64,000 nucleotides of DNA, taken from the NCBI GenBank assembly GCA_024235895.1, contig JACKLM010000003.1, positions 248,001 to 312,000 of the forward strand. The letters are read 5' to 3'. The stretch's first letter is position 1. The number at the start of each line of letters is the position of its first letter. Made by a program: the position numbers and the translations under genes. Shown here one piece after another: positions 40,292-52,367 of the stretch. Source of the stretch: Burkholderiaceae bacterium (GTDB lineage Bacteria; Pseudomonadota; Gammaproteobacteria; Burkholderiales; Burkholderiaceae_C). Under the pieces are notes generated by a model that made no database searches, was not told the DNA's origin, and was given only the letters and a program-made list of their open reading frames with translations.

Positions 40292-40318
40292 CGAGGGCGC
40301 CCCGTGCGGGCGCCCTCG
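40292..40318 (+). other. Strong 11-bp hairpin in the etfA-acyl-CoA dehydrogenase gap
   Basis: Perfect stem CGAGGGCGCCC / GGGCGCCCTCG (40292-40302 with 40308-40318), 5-base loop, no T-tract. It could stabilise the upstream etfBA mRNA or partly terminate transcription before the dehydrogenase gene. Confidence 0.65.
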
Positions 40319-40341
40319 CGCCATCCGCCGAGGAGATCGAG

Positions 40342-42144
40342 ATGAGCTACCGCGCCCCCGTGCAGGACCTGATGTTCGCGATCCGCGATCTGGCGGGGCT
40401 GGACGAAGTCGCCACGCTGCCCGGCTTCGAGGACGCCGGCTGCGAGACCGCGCAGGCGGTGCTCGACGAGGCGGCGCGATTCAACGAGGAGGTCGTCGCC
40501 CCGCTGAACTGGGAGGGCGACAAGTTCCCGTCGAGCTTCCACGACGGCCACGTGACGACGACGCCGGGCTTCAAGCAGGCGTTCCGCCAGTTCGCCGAGG
40601 GCGGCTGGCAGGGGCTGCAGCACCCGGCGGCGTTCGGCGGCCAGGGGCTGCCGAAGACGATCGGCTTCGCCTGCACCGAGATCCTCAACAGCGCCAACCT
40701 CAGCTTCGCGCTGTGCCCGCTGCTGACCGACGGCGCGATCGAGGCGCTGCTGACCGCCGGCTCGCCCGACCAGCAGCAGGCCTACATCCCGAAGATGGTC
40801 GCCGGCGAGTGGACCGGCACGATGAACCTGACCGAGCCGCAGGCCGGCAGCGACCTGGCCGCGGTGCGCACCCGTGCCGAGCCGCAGCCCGACGGCAGCT
40901 ACCGCATTTTCGGCACCAAGATCTTCATCACCTACGGCGAGCACGACATGGCGGACAACATCGTCCACCTCGTGCTCGCGCGCGTGGCCGGCGCGCCCGA
41001 GGGCGTCAAGGGCATCAGCCTGTTCATCGTGCCCAAGGTGCTGGCCGACGGCACGCGCAACGACGTGCACTGCGTCAGCATCGAGCACAAGCTCGGCATC
41101 AAGGCCAGCCCGACCGCGGTGCTGCAGTACGGCGACGGCACGGCGGCGAGCCTGCCCGGCGGCGCCCCGGGCGCCGTCGGCTACCTGGTCGGGCAGGAGA
41201 ACCAGGGCCTGGCCTACATGTTCGTGATGATGAACGCCGCGCGCTACGCGGTCGGCGTGCAGGGCATCGCGGTGGCCGAGCGCGCGTACCAGAAGGCGGT
41301 GGCCTACGCGCGCGATCGTGTGCAGGGCCGGTCGGTCGACGGCAGCACGCCGCCGGGCGGCGGCATCGTCCACCACCCCGACGTGCGGCGCATGCTGATG
41401 ACGATGCGCGCGCTGACCGAGGGCTGCCGCGCGATGGCGGCGGTCGCGGCCGCCGCCTACGACGCCGCGCACGCGCACCCGGATGCCGACGCAAGGGCGC
41501 AGAACCAGGCCTTCTACGAATTCCTCGTCCCGCTGGTCAAGGGCTACTCGACCGAGACCAGCCTCGAGGTCGCGAGCCTGGCGGTGCAGGTGCACGGCGG
41601 CATGGGCTTCATCGAGGAGACCGGCGTGGCGCAGTACTACCGCGACGCCCGCATCCTGACGATCTACGAGGGCACGACCGCGATCCAGGCCAACGACCTC
41701 GTCGGCCGCAAGACCGCGCGCGACGGCGGCGCGCTGGCGCGCGGGGTCGCCGCGCGTATCGAGACCACCGAGGGCGAACTGGTGGCCCAGGGCAGCGCCG
41801 CGGCGCGGGCGATGGCGGCACGGCTAGCCGCCGCGCGGCAGGCCTTCCTCGACGTGGTCGGCTTCATGGTCGAGCGTGGCAAGGCCGACCCCGGCGCTGC
41901 CTACGCCGGCTCGGTGCCCTACCTGATGCTGGCCGGCAACCTGGTCGCGGGCTGGCAGATGGCGCGTGCGCTGCGGGTGGCCGAGCAGCGGCTCGCCGCC
42001 GGCGAGGACGAGGCCTTCATGCGCGCCAAGGTCGCGACCGCGCGCTTCTACGCCGACCACATCCTGCCGCGCACCGGCGCGCTGCGCGACGCCGTCGTCG
42101 ACGGTGCCGAATCGATCGCGGCGATGCCGCTGGAGGCCTTCTGA
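40342..42144 (+). CDS. Acyl-CoA dehydrogenase (large type with C-terminal extension domain)
   Basis: FAD enzyme introducing the alpha-beta double bond of acyl-CoAs, passing electrons to ETF. 600 residues, the FadE12/AcdP-like 'DUF1974-less' class: starts MSYRAPVQDLMFAI. Signature GTMNLTEPQAGSDLAAVRTRA binds FAD; the second signature (QVHGGMGFIEETGVAQYYRD) holds the base region near 415. The C-terminal ~120 residues form the extra helical domain. Chain-length specificity is not predictable. Direct neighbour of its electron acceptor genes. Confidence 0.94.
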   Translation: MSYRAPVQDLMFAIRDLAGLDEVATLPGFEDAGCETAQAVLDEAARFNEEVVAPLNWEGDKFPSSFHDGHVTTTPGFKQAFRQFAEGGWQGLQHPAAFGGQGLPKTIGFACTEILNSANLSFALCPLLTDGAIEALLTAGSPDQQQAYIPKMVAGEWTGTMNLTEPQAGSDLAAVRTRAEPQPDGSYRIFGTKIFITYGEHDMADNIVHLVLARVAGAPEGVKGISLFIVPKVLADGTRNDVHCVSIEHKLGIKASPTAVLQYGDGTAASLPGGAPGAVGYLVGQENQGLAYMFVMMNAARYAVGVQGIAVAERAYQKAVAYARDRVQGRSVDGSTPPGGGIVHHPDVRRMLMTMRALTEGCRAMAAVAAAAYDAAHAHPDADARAQNQAFYEFLVPLVKGYSTETSLEVASLAVQVHGGMGFIEETGVAQYYRDARILTIYEGTTAIQANDLVGRKTARDGGALARGVAARIETTEGELVAQGSAAARAMAARLAAARQAFLDVVGFMVERGKADPGAAYAGSVPYLMLAGNLVAGWQMARALRVAEQRLAAGEDEAFMRAKVATARFYADHILPRTGALRDAVVDGAESIAAMPLEAF

Positions 42145-43097
42145 TGTCCTTGCCACCCGTCCTGCGCAAGCTTCGCCTGCCCGTCGTCGGCGCGCCGCTG
42201 TTCATCATCAGCAACCCCAAGCTCGTCGTCGCGCAGTGCACGGCCGGCATCGTCGGCTCGATGCCGGCGCTCAACGCCCGCCCGGCGTCGCAGCTCGACG
42301 AGTGGCTGGCCGAGATCACCGAGTCGCTCGCGGCCTGGGACCGCGACCACCCCGACCAGCCGGCGGCGCCGTTCGCGATCAACCAGATCGTGCACAAGAC
42401 GAACGACCGGCTCGAGCACGACATGGCGGTGTGCGCCAGGTACAAGGTGCCGGTCGTGATCACGTCGCTGGGCGCGCGCACGGACATCAATGACGCGGTG
42501 CACGGCTGGGGCGGCATCGTGCTGCACGACATCATCAACAACACCTTCGCGCGCAAGGCGGTCGAGAAGGGCGCCGACGGCCTGATCGCGGTGGCCGCCG
42601 GCGCCGGCGGCCACGCCGGCGTCAAGAGCCCGTTCGCGCTGGTGCAGGAGATCCGCGAGTGGTTCGACGGCCCGCTGGCGCTGTCGGGCGCGATCGCGCA
42701 GGGCGGCGCGGTGCTGGCGGCGCAGGCGATGGGCGCGGACCTGGCCTACATCGGCTCGGCCTTCATCGCCACCGACGAGGCGCGCGCGTCGGAGGCCTAC
42801 AAGCAGTGCATCGTCGCCAGCACGAGCGACGATATCGTCTACTCGAGCCTGTTCACCGGCGTGCACGGCAACTACCTCGCGCCGTCGATCCGCGCCGCCG
42901 GGCTGGACCCGGACCACCTGCCCGAGAGCGACCCGAGCGCGATGAACTTCGGCGGCGGCGCGACCAAGGCCTGGAAGGATATCTGGGGCTGCGGCCAGGG
43001 CATCGCGCCGGTCAAGGCCGTCGTGCCGACGCGCGAGCTGGTCGACCGGCTGGCGCGCGAGTACGCCGCCGCGCGGGCGCGGGTCTGCGCCGCCTGA
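42144..43097 (+). CDS. Nitronate monooxygenase family protein (2-nitropropane dioxygenase-like)
   Basis: FMN-dependent TIM-barrel enzyme of 317 residues: VVGAPLFIISNPKLVVAQCTAG at the N-terminus, AVAAGAGGHAG (phosphate loop), and ALSGAIAQGGAVLAAQAMGADLAYIGSAF-type FMN site (about 175-205). The family detoxifies nitronates; within a fatty-acid operon it may instead act as an enoyl-type reductase or scavenger, which is uncertain. Start ATG 42144 shares a base with the stop of the dehydrogenase (TGATG), so they are coupled. Confidence 0.9.
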   Translation: MSLPPVLRKLRLPVVGAPLFIISNPKLVVAQCTAGIVGSMPALNARPASQLDEWLAEITESLAAWDRDHPDQPAAPFAINQIVHKTNDRLEHDMAVCARYKVPVVITSLGARTDINDAVHGWGGIVLHDIINNTFARKAVEKGADGLIAVAAGAGGHAGVKSPFALVQEIREWFDGPLALSGAIAQGGAVLAAQAMGADLAYIGSAFIATDEARASEAYKQCIVASTSDDIVYSSLFTGVHGNYLAPSIRAAGLDPDHLPESDPSAMNFGGGATKAWKDIWGCGQGIAPVKAVVPTRELVDRLAREYAAARARVCAA

Positions 43098-43157
43098 CCG
43101 GGCGCGCCGGCGACGAGGGCGGGCTGTAGTGAAGCGCAGCTTCGTGGGCAGGCTGCG

Positions 43158-44399
43158 ATGACGCGCCTCGTCGTGCGCGGCGCGCGGCTGTTCGACAGCC
43201 ACGCCGGCGTGCTGCGCCCGGGGACGACGATCGTCGTCGAGGGCGATCGCATCGCCGCGGTGACGCAGGAACCGATCGCCGTCGACGACGCGGCGCGCGT
43301 GATCGACGCCGGCGGTCGCGCGGTGCTGCCGGGGCTGATCGACGCCCATGTGCATGTCGCGGCGACCTCGCACGACCTGGCCGGGCTGGCGCTGCAGCCG
43401 GCGTCGCTGATCGCGGCGCAGAGCAGCCAGCTGCTGCGCGCGATGCTGCGCCGGGGCTTCACGACGGTGCGCGATGCCGGCGGGGCCGACCACGGGCTGC
43501 GCGAGGCGGTGGCGCAAGGGCTGTTCGAGGGCCCGCGACTCGTCATTGCCGGCCAGCCGATCTCGCAGACCGGCGGCCACGCCGACATGCGGCCGCGCGG
43601 CGTGCGGGGGCCGATGTTCTGCGCCTGCGCCGGGCTGGGGCTGGTCGGCGCGATCGCCGACGGCGTCGCCGAGGTACGGCGCGCGGTGCGCGAGCAGGTC
43701 AGGCAGGGTGCCGACCACATCAAGATCATGGCCGGTGGCGGGGTCGCCAGCCCGACCGACCCGCTGGAGGGCACGCAGTTCTCGATCGACGAGCTGCGCG
43801 CCGCGGTCGAGGAGGCCGAGGCCGCCGGGCTTTATGCACTGGCGCACGCCTACTCGCCACGCGCCGTGACGCGCGCGGTGCAGGCCGGCGTGCGCTCGAT
43901 CGAGCACGGGAACCTGATCGACGAGGCGACCGCGCGCGAGATGAAGCGCTGCGGCGCCTACCTCGTACCGACGCTGGCGACCTACGCCGCACTGGCCGAC
44001 GAGGGCCAGCGCCTGGGCTGGTCGCCGGCGATGCTGGCCAAGCTGCAGCAGGTGGCCGACCGCGGGGTGCAGGCGGTGCGCATCGCGCATGCCGAGGGCG
44101 TGCCGATCGCCTTCGGCACCGACCTGCTCGGCCACATGCACGCGCGCCAGAATACCGAGTTCGCGCTGCGCGCGCCGGCGCTGCCGCCGCTGGAGCTGCT
44201 GCAGGGGGCGACCGCGGTGGCGGCGCGGCTGATGGGGCGCGAGCGCGAGCTCGGCCTGGTCGCGCCCGGCGCCCTGGCGGACCTGCTGATCGTCGACGGC
44301 GATCCGTCGGCGACGCTGGACATGCTCGTCGCCCCCGAGACCGGGATCCGGCTGCTGATGCAGGGCGGTCGCGTCGTCGTCGACCGGCTCGGCGGCTGA
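43158..44399 (+). CDS. Metal-dependent amidohydrolase (imidazolonepropionase / Xaa-Pro dipeptidase-like)
   Basis: 413 residues of the amidohydrolase superfamily: metal ligands HVH in PGLIDAHVHVAA, the Lys in DHIKIMAGGG that may be carbamylated or bridge metals, His in ALAHAYS and SIEHGN, and the terminal Asp in AFGTDLLG. A composite beta-sandwich from N- and C-terminal strands (LLIVDGDPS). The best-known relatives hydrolyse acyl-prolyl peptides or organophosphates; substrate unknown. Last gene of the etf operon, convergent with a peptide-type ABC binding protein. Confidence 0.88.
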   Translation: MTRLVVRGARLFDSHAGVLRPGTTIVVEGDRIAAVTQEPIAVDDAARVIDAGGRAVLPGLIDAHVHVAATSHDLAGLALQPASLIAAQSSQLLRAMLRRGFTTVRDAGGADHGLREAVAQGLFEGPRLVIAGQPISQTGGHADMRPRGVRGPMFCACAGLGLVGAIADGVAEVRRAVREQVRQGADHIKIMAGGGVASPTDPLEGTQFSIDELRAAVEEAEAAGLYALAHAYSPRAVTRAVQAGVRSIEHGNLIDEATAREMKRCGAYLVPTLATYAALADEGQRLGWSPAMLAKLQQVADRGVQAVRIAHAEGVPIAFGTDLLGHMHARQNTEFALRAPALPPLELLQGATAVAARLMGRERELGLVAPGALADLLIVDGDPSATLDMLVAPETGIRLLMQGGRVVVDRLGG

Positions 44400-44423
44400 C
44401 GACGCGCCAGGCCGCGAAGCGGA

Positions 44424-45998
44424 CTACTTCACCGAGGTGAAGCGCGCCTCCGGCCGGTCGTCCGAGCGGTGGACGGTACTGACGCCGGTCTTCATCGCCC
44501 ACGGCCGCATCTGGTGGTGCAACGGGATCAGCAGCACCTCGTCGCGCGTGCGGATCAGCGCCTGGCGGATCATCTCGTTGCGCTTGGCCTCGTCGGTCTC
44601 GGTCTTCATCGCGTCGACGAGACGGTCGACCTCGGCGTCGCTGATGCGCGAGAAGTTGAAGTTGCCATCCGGCCCGCCCGATCGCGTGCGCACCAGCGAC
44701 TGCAGCGTGTACTGGGCATCGTAGGTCGCCACGCCCCAGCCCAGCAGGTAGATCGAACTGTCGAAATTCTGCACCTTCTGGATGAAGGTCGCCATGTTCT
44801 CCGCCGCGAGCCGTCCCTTGACGCCGATGCGCGCCCACATCGCGAGCACCGCCTGGCAGATCTCCTCGTCGTTGACGTAGCGGTTGTTCGGGCAGTTGAG
44901 CTGCACCTCGAAGCCGTCACCGTAGCCGGCCTCGGCCATCAGCGCCTTGGCGCGCGCGACGTCGGCCTTCGCAGGCTTGTCGATCTCCGGCGTGTGGCCG
45001 TTGACGCCGGGTGCGACCATGATCGCCGCCGGGATCGACATGCCGCGCATGGTATTGCGCTGGATGGCGTCGCGGTCGATCGCGAGGCTCATCGCCTGGC
45101 GCACCCGCTTGTCGGCGAACGGGTTCTTGCCCTTGACGCTGGCGTGCTTCAGCTCCGGGCTGCCGACGTCGGGCGCGAGGTAGATGGTGCGCACCTCGGG
45201 CCCTTCGAGTACCTTCAGCTTGGCGTCGGCCCGAAGGCGCGGGATATCCTGCGGCGGGATGTCGGTCAGCATGTCGACATCGCCCGACAGCAGCGCCGCC
45301 ACGCGGGTACCGGCCTGCGCGATGGGCGTGTAGACCACCTCGGTGACGTTGCCGTCGTGCTTGCCCCACCAGTCGGCGTTGACCGTCATGGTCACGCGCT
45401 GGTCGGGGGTCCAGCCGGTGATCCTGTACGGGCCGGTGCCCATCGCGTTGCGCGACGCGTGGTTCTCCTCCTTGGCCTTGTAGTCCTGCGCGTTGACGGT
45501 GTTGTTCTTCTCCGCCCATGCCTTGCTCATGATGCGGAAGTCGATGATGTTGCGCAGCAGCAGGGGGTTCGGCGCCGACAGGATGAAATCCACCGTGTGG
45601 CCGTCGATCTTCTTGATCTCCTGGATGCCGGTGACGTAGATCCCCATCGTGCCCTGCGGCTGGCGGATGCGGTCGAAGGAGAAGATCACGTCGTCGGCGC
45701 TGAACGGCGTGCCGTCCTGGAACTTGACACCCTTGCGCAGCTCGAAGCGGACCTGGGTCGGGCTGAGGAAGGTCCACTTCGTCGCCAGCGCCGGCTCGAC
45801 CCGGTACTGCGCGTCGTAGCGCGTCAGCCCCTCGTAGGCGTGCATCGAGATCGCATTCGTCGTCGAATGGTTCTGCGAATGCGGGTCCAGCGTCAGGATG
45901 TCGTTCTGCGCCGCCCAGCGCAACGTCGCCGCCTGCGCAGGGGCGGCCATCAAGGCGGCGGCGGTGGCCGTGGCCAGCAGCAGGGTCTTGAGCTTCAT
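44424..45998 (-). CDS. ABC transporter substrate-binding protein, family 5 (peptide/nickel/opine type)
   Basis: Periplasmic SBP of 524 residues: a signal peptide (MKLKTLLLATATAAAL..., cleavage near APAQA-A), WAAQNDILTLDPHS, and the family-5 signature region around VRFELRKGVKFQDGTPFSADDVIFSFDR (residues about 80-110). ATG 45998 has AAGGAG upstream; an earlier ATG ten residues up is less likely. No permease or ATPase genes adjoin it, so it is an orphan subunit here. Confidence 0.92.
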   Translation of the reverse strand: MKLKTLLLATATAAALMAAPAQAATLRWAAQNDILTLDPHSQNHSTTNAISMHAYEGLTRYDAQYRVEPALATKWTFLSPTQVRFELRKGVKFQDGTPFSADDVIFSFDRIRQPQGTMGIYVTGIQEIKKIDGHTVDFILSAPNPLLLRNIIDFRIMSKAWAEKNNTVNAQDYKAKEENHASRNAMGTGPYRITGWTPDQRVTMTVNADWWGKHDGNVTEVVYTPIAQAGTRVAALLSGDVDMLTDIPPQDIPRLRADAKLKVLEGPEVRTIYLAPDVGSPELKHASVKGKNPFADKRVRQAMSLAIDRDAIQRNTMRGMSIPAAIMVAPGVNGHTPEIDKPAKADVARAKALMAEAGYGDGFEVQLNCPNNRYVNDEEICQAVLAMWARIGVKGRLAAENMATFIQKVQNFDSSIYLLGWGVATYDAQYTLQSLVRTRSGGPDGNFNFSRISDAEVDRLVDAMKTETDEAKRNEMIRQALIRTRDEVLLIPLHHQMRPWAMKTGVSTVHRSDDRPEARFTSVK

Positions 45999-46137
45999 GC
46001 GTCGATCTCCTTGCGGGTTCGGGTGCAAAGCACGAATGCTAGGACCCGCCGCCGCCGCCGCATTCGGTATCTACCCGGGGCGGCGGCAGTGGCCTTCCCC
46101 TGGCTGTAAGCAAGGCGCAGGCCGCCGATGCTACAGT

Positions 46138-46288
46138 GCCGCCCCTGAGGTCCTTCCTCGTCCCCTTGCCGGCGCCGTGGGCGCGCGGCAGGCCGGGTCG
46201 CTAGACCGCCAACCGGTGAAGCCGGGCCGCGGGAGGTTTTTGGAACCCATCGAAAGCCCCGCAGACCGGGGCGAGAGGTGAGCGAGCG
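46138..46288 (+). promoter_or_regulatory. 5' leader of odhA, probable sucA RNA motif
   Basis: In Burkholderiales the leader of sucA (odhA) carries a conserved structured RNA, the 'sucA' motif, a candidate riboswitch overlapping the ribosome site. The position here is exactly right. Visible structure: a perfect 6-bp hairpin GCCCCG/CGGGGC (46256-46261 with 46267-46272) next to the GAGAGG ribosome site, a GGTT/AACC hairpin near 46234-46246, and further GC pairings upstream. A TACAGT -10-like box is at about 46131. I cannot align it to the family, so the assignment rests on position and order-level knowledge. Confidence 0.5.
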
Positions 46289-49147
46289 ATGATGCAGCAG
46301 TTCCGGGCGAACTCGTACCTGTTCGGGGGCAACGCGCCCTACGTCGAGGAGCTCTACGAGGCCTACCTCGACAACCCCGGCAGCGTGCCCGACAACTGGC
46401 GCGCCTACTTCGACAACCTCCAGCACGTGCCCGCGGTCGATGGCAGCGAGGCGCGCGACGTCGCCCACGCGCCGGTCGTCGAGTCCTTCGCCAAGCGCGC
46501 CAAGGAAGGCACGCTGGTCGTTCGCCCCAGCGGCGACGAACTGGCGATCGCGCGCAAGCAGCTGCACGTCCAGAGCCTGATCGCGGCCTACCGCTCGCTC
46601 GGCTCGCGTTGGGCCGACCTCGACCCGCTCAAGCGCACCGAGCGCCCGCGCATCCCCGAGCTCGAGCCGGTGTTCTACGACCTGAACGAGTCCGACATGG
46701 ACACCACGTTCAGCGCGACGAACACCTACTTCACCAAGTCCGAGAGCATGACCCTGCGGGAGATCCTGCAGGCGCTGCGCGAGACCTACTGCGGGACCAT
46801 CGGCGCGGAGATCATGCACATCGCCGAGCCGGCCGAGAAGCGCTGGTGGCAGCAGCGGCTGGAGAGCGCGCGCGGCAAGCTGACCTTCAGCGCCGAGGAG
46901 AAGAAGCACATCCTGGACCGGCTGACCGCGGCCGAGGGCCTGGAGCGCTACCTGCACACCAAGTACGTCGGCCAGAAGCGCTTCTCGCTCGAAGGCGGCG
47001 AGAGCTTCATCGCGTCGATGGACGCGTTGATCCAGCGTGCCGGCGCCGACGGTGCGCAGGAGATCGTGATCGGCATGGCGCACCGCGGCCGGCTCAACGT
47101 GCTGGTCAACATCCTGGGCAAGATGCCCAAGGACCTGTTCGCCGAGTTCGACCATACGGCGCCCGAGGCGCTGCCCTCGGGCGACGTCAAGTACCACCAG
47201 GGCTTCTCCAGCGACGTCACCACGCCCGGCGGCCCGGTGCACCTGAGCCTGGCGTTCAACCCCAGCCACCTCGAGATCGTCAACCCGGTCGTCGAGGGCT
47301 CGGTCAAGGCGCGGCTGGAGCGCCGCGGCGACACCACGCTGACGCAGGTGCTGCCGGTGCTGGTGCACGGCGACGCCGCCTTCGCCGGCCAGGGTGTCGT
47401 GATGGAGACGCTGGCGCTGGCGTATGCGCGCGGCTACCGCACCGGCGGCACGGTGCACGTCGTGATCAACAACCAGATCGGCTTCACGACCAGCGACCCG
47501 CGCGACAGCCGCTCGTCGCTGTACTGCACCGACGTCGTCAAGATGATCGACGCGCCGGTGCTGCACGTCAACGGCGACGACCCCGAGGCGGTCGTGTTCT
47601 GCACCCAGCTCGCGATGGACTACCGCGCCGAGTTCCACAAGGACGTGGTGGTCGACATCGTGTGCTTCCGCAAGCTCGGCCACAACGAGCAGGACACGCC
47701 CAGCCTGACGCAGCCGCTGATGTACAAGAAGATCGCGCAGCACCCGGGCACGCGCAAGCTCTACGGGGAGCGGCTGGTGGCCCAGGGCGTGCTGCCCGAG
47801 GGCGGGCCCGACGAGATGGTCAAGGCCTACCGCGCGGCGATGGACGAGGGCCGGCATACGGTCGACCCGGTGCTGACCAACTTCAAGAGCAAGTACGCGG
47901 TCGACTGGGCGCCCTTCCTCGGCAAGAAGTGGACCGACGCGGCCGACACCGCGCTGCCGCTGGCCGAGGTCCGGCGCCTGGCCGAGCGGGTGACGACGAT
48001 CCCGGAGAACTTCAAGTTGCACCCGCTGGTGCAGAAGGTCGTCGCCGACCGCGCCGCGATGGGGCGCGGCGAGATCAACGTCGACTGGGGCATGGGCGAG
48101 ACGCTGGCCTACGCGTCGCTGGTGGCCAGCGGCTACAGCGTGCGGCTGTCGGGCGAGGACGTCGGCCGCGGCACCTTCACCCACCGCCACGCGGTGCTGC
48201 ACGACCAGAACCGCGAGAAGTTCGACGAAGGGACCTACGTTCCGCTGGAGAACGTCGCCGACAACCAGGCCAAGTTCCGCGTCATCGACTCCATCCTGTC
48301 GGAGGAGGCGGTGCTGGGCTTCGAGTACGGCTACGCGTCGGCCGAGCCCAACACGCTGGTGATCTGGGAGGCGCAGTTCGGCGACTTCGTCAACGGCGCG
48401 CAGGTCGTGATCGACCAATTCATCGCCTCGGGCGAGGTCAAGTGGGGCCGCGTCAACGGGCTGACGCTGCTGCTGCCGCACGGCTACGAGGGGCAGGGCC
48501 CGGAGCACAGCTCGGCGCGCATCGAGCGCTTCATGCAGCTGGCGGCCGACCACAACATGCAGATCTGCCAGCCCACCAGCGCGAGCCAGATCTTCCACCT
48601 GCTGCGCCGGCAGATGGTGCGCCAGTACCGCAAGCCGCTGATCGTCTTCACGCCGAAGTCGCTGCTGCGCGCCAAGGACGCGACCTCGCCGCTGTCGGAA
48701 TTCACCAAGGGCGAGTTCCGCACCGTGATCGGCCCGCAGCGCAGCGAGATCGAGGGCGACAAGGTCAAGCGCGTCATCGTGTGCAGCGGCAAGGTCGCCT
48801 ACGACCTGCTGCGCCGGCGCGACGAGAAGAAGGCCACCGACGTCGCGATCCTGCGCGTCGAGCAGCTCTACCCCTTCCCGCACAAGGCCTTCGCCGCCGA
48901 GATCAAGCGCTTCCCGAATGCGACCGACCTCGTCTGGTGCCAGGACGAGCCGCAGAACCAGGGTGCGTGGTTCTTCATCCAGCACCAGATCCACGAGAAC
49001 ATGCTCGAGGGCCAGCGACTGGGCTATGCCGGGCGTGCCGCGTCGGCGTCGCCGGCGGTCGGCTACGCGCACCTGCACCAGGAGCAGCAGAAGGCGCTGA
49101 TCGACCAGGCCTTCGGCAAGCTCAAGGGCTTCGTGCTGAGCAAGTGA
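46289..49147 (+). CDS. odhA: 2-oxoglutarate dehydrogenase E1 component
   Basis: ThDP-dependent decarboxylase of the TCA cycle complex that makes succinyl-CoA. 952 residues: N-terminal helical targeting segment (FRANSYLFGGNAPYVEELYEAYLDNP), ThDP region with IGMAHRGRLNVLVN and GDAAFAGQGVVMET, GHNEQDTPSLTQPLMYKKI, and a C-terminal transketolase-like domain. ATG 46289 (MMQQF) with GAGAGGTGA upstream; ATG three bases on is equivalent. It starts the odhA-odhB-pspC-lpdA cluster. Confidence 0.97.
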   Translation: MMQQFRANSYLFGGNAPYVEELYEAYLDNPGSVPDNWRAYFDNLQHVPAVDGSEARDVAHAPVVESFAKRAKEGTLVVRPSGDELAIARKQLHVQSLIAAYRSLGSRWADLDPLKRTERPRIPELEPVFYDLNESDMDTTFSATNTYFTKSESMTLREILQALRETYCGTIGAEIMHIAEPAEKRWWQQRLESARGKLTFSAEEKKHILDRLTAAEGLERYLHTKYVGQKRFSLEGGESFIASMDALIQRAGADGAQEIVIGMAHRGRLNVLVNILGKMPKDLFAEFDHTAPEALPSGDVKYHQGFSSDVTTPGGPVHLSLAFNPSHLEIVNPVVEGSVKARLERRGDTTLTQVLPVLVHGDAAFAGQGVVMETLALAYARGYRTGGTVHVVINNQIGFTTSDPRDSRSSLYCTDVVKMIDAPVLHVNGDDPEAVVFCTQLAMDYRAEFHKDVVVDIVCFRKLGHNEQDTPSLTQPLMYKKIAQHPGTRKLYGERLVAQGVLPEGGPDEMVKAYRAAMDEGRHTVDPVLTNFKSKYAVDWAPFLGKKWTDAADTALPLAEVRRLAERVTTIPENFKLHPLVQKVVADRAAMGRGEINVDWGMGETLAYASLVASGYSVRLSGEDVGRGTFTHRHAVLHDQNREKFDEGTYVPLENVADNQAKFRVIDSILSEEAVLGFEYGYASAEPNTLVIWEAQFGDFVNGAQVVIDQFIASGEVKWGRVNGLTLLLPHGYEGQGPEHSSARIERFMQLAADHNMQICQPTSASQIFHLLRRQMVRQYRKPLIVFTPKSLLRAKDATSPLSEFTKGEFRTVIGPQRSEIEGDKVKRVIVCSGKVAYDLLRRRDEKKATDVAILRVEQLYPFPHKAFAAEIKRFPNATDLVWCQDEPQNQGAWFFIQHQIHENMLEGQRLGYAGRAASASPAVGYAHLHQEQQKALIDQAFGKLKGFVLSK

Positions 49148-49200
49148 CGGCGGCCCGCGAGCACGCCCCCCAAGACGAACAGACACAGAGAGAACGCGCG

Positions 49201-50502
<1,302 letters not shown>

Positions 50503-50560
50503 GCGGCGGCGCCGACGCCTGCACCCCGGTCCCGACCGAACCCCCCGACAGGAGCCTGCC

Positions 50561-50869
50561 ATGGGCCTCGCCGACGAGCTGACCCGGTTGCAGTCGCTGC
50601 GCGACAGCGGCGCGCTGAGCGACGACGAGTTCCAGCGCGCCAAGGCGCGCGTGCTCGCCGGCGACGAGCCGGCCCCGGGCATGCGCGAGATCAACCGCCT
50701 GCGCCGCAGCCGCAGCGACCGCTGGATCGGCGGCGTCTGCGGCGGGGTGGCGCAGCTCACCGGGGTCGACGCCTGGATCTGGCGCCTGCTGGTCACGCTG
50801 CTGGCGCTGTTCGGCGGCACCGGCCTCGTCATCTACCTGCTGCTGTGGATCTTCGTGCCCAGCGAATGA
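50561..50869 (+). CDS. Small PspC-domain membrane protein with SHOCT-like N-terminus
   Basis: 102 residues. Residues 4-32 (DELTRLQSLRDSGALSDDEFQ) form a SHOCT-like short helical motif. Residues about 45-102 are a PspC domain with SDRWIGGVCGGVAQLTGVDAW and a membrane helix at about 75-98 (LVTLLALFGGTGLVIYLLLW). PspC proteins sense membrane stress in the phage-shock response, but there are no psp partners here. Its position between odhB and lpdA suggests co-transcription with the TCA complex. ATG 50561 follows AGGAG. Confidence 0.88.
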   Translation: MGLADELTRLQSLRDSGALSDDEFQRAKARVLAGDEPAPGMREINRLRRSRSDRWIGGVCGGVAQLTGVDAWIWRLLVTLLALFGGTGLVIYLLLWIFVPSE

Positions 50870-50900
50870 CCCGCCGCACCCCTGCCTAGAGTCCCGACCC

Positions 50901-52346
<1,446 letters not shown>

Positions 52347-52367
52347 CCCCCCCGCGGCGCTGCAGCG

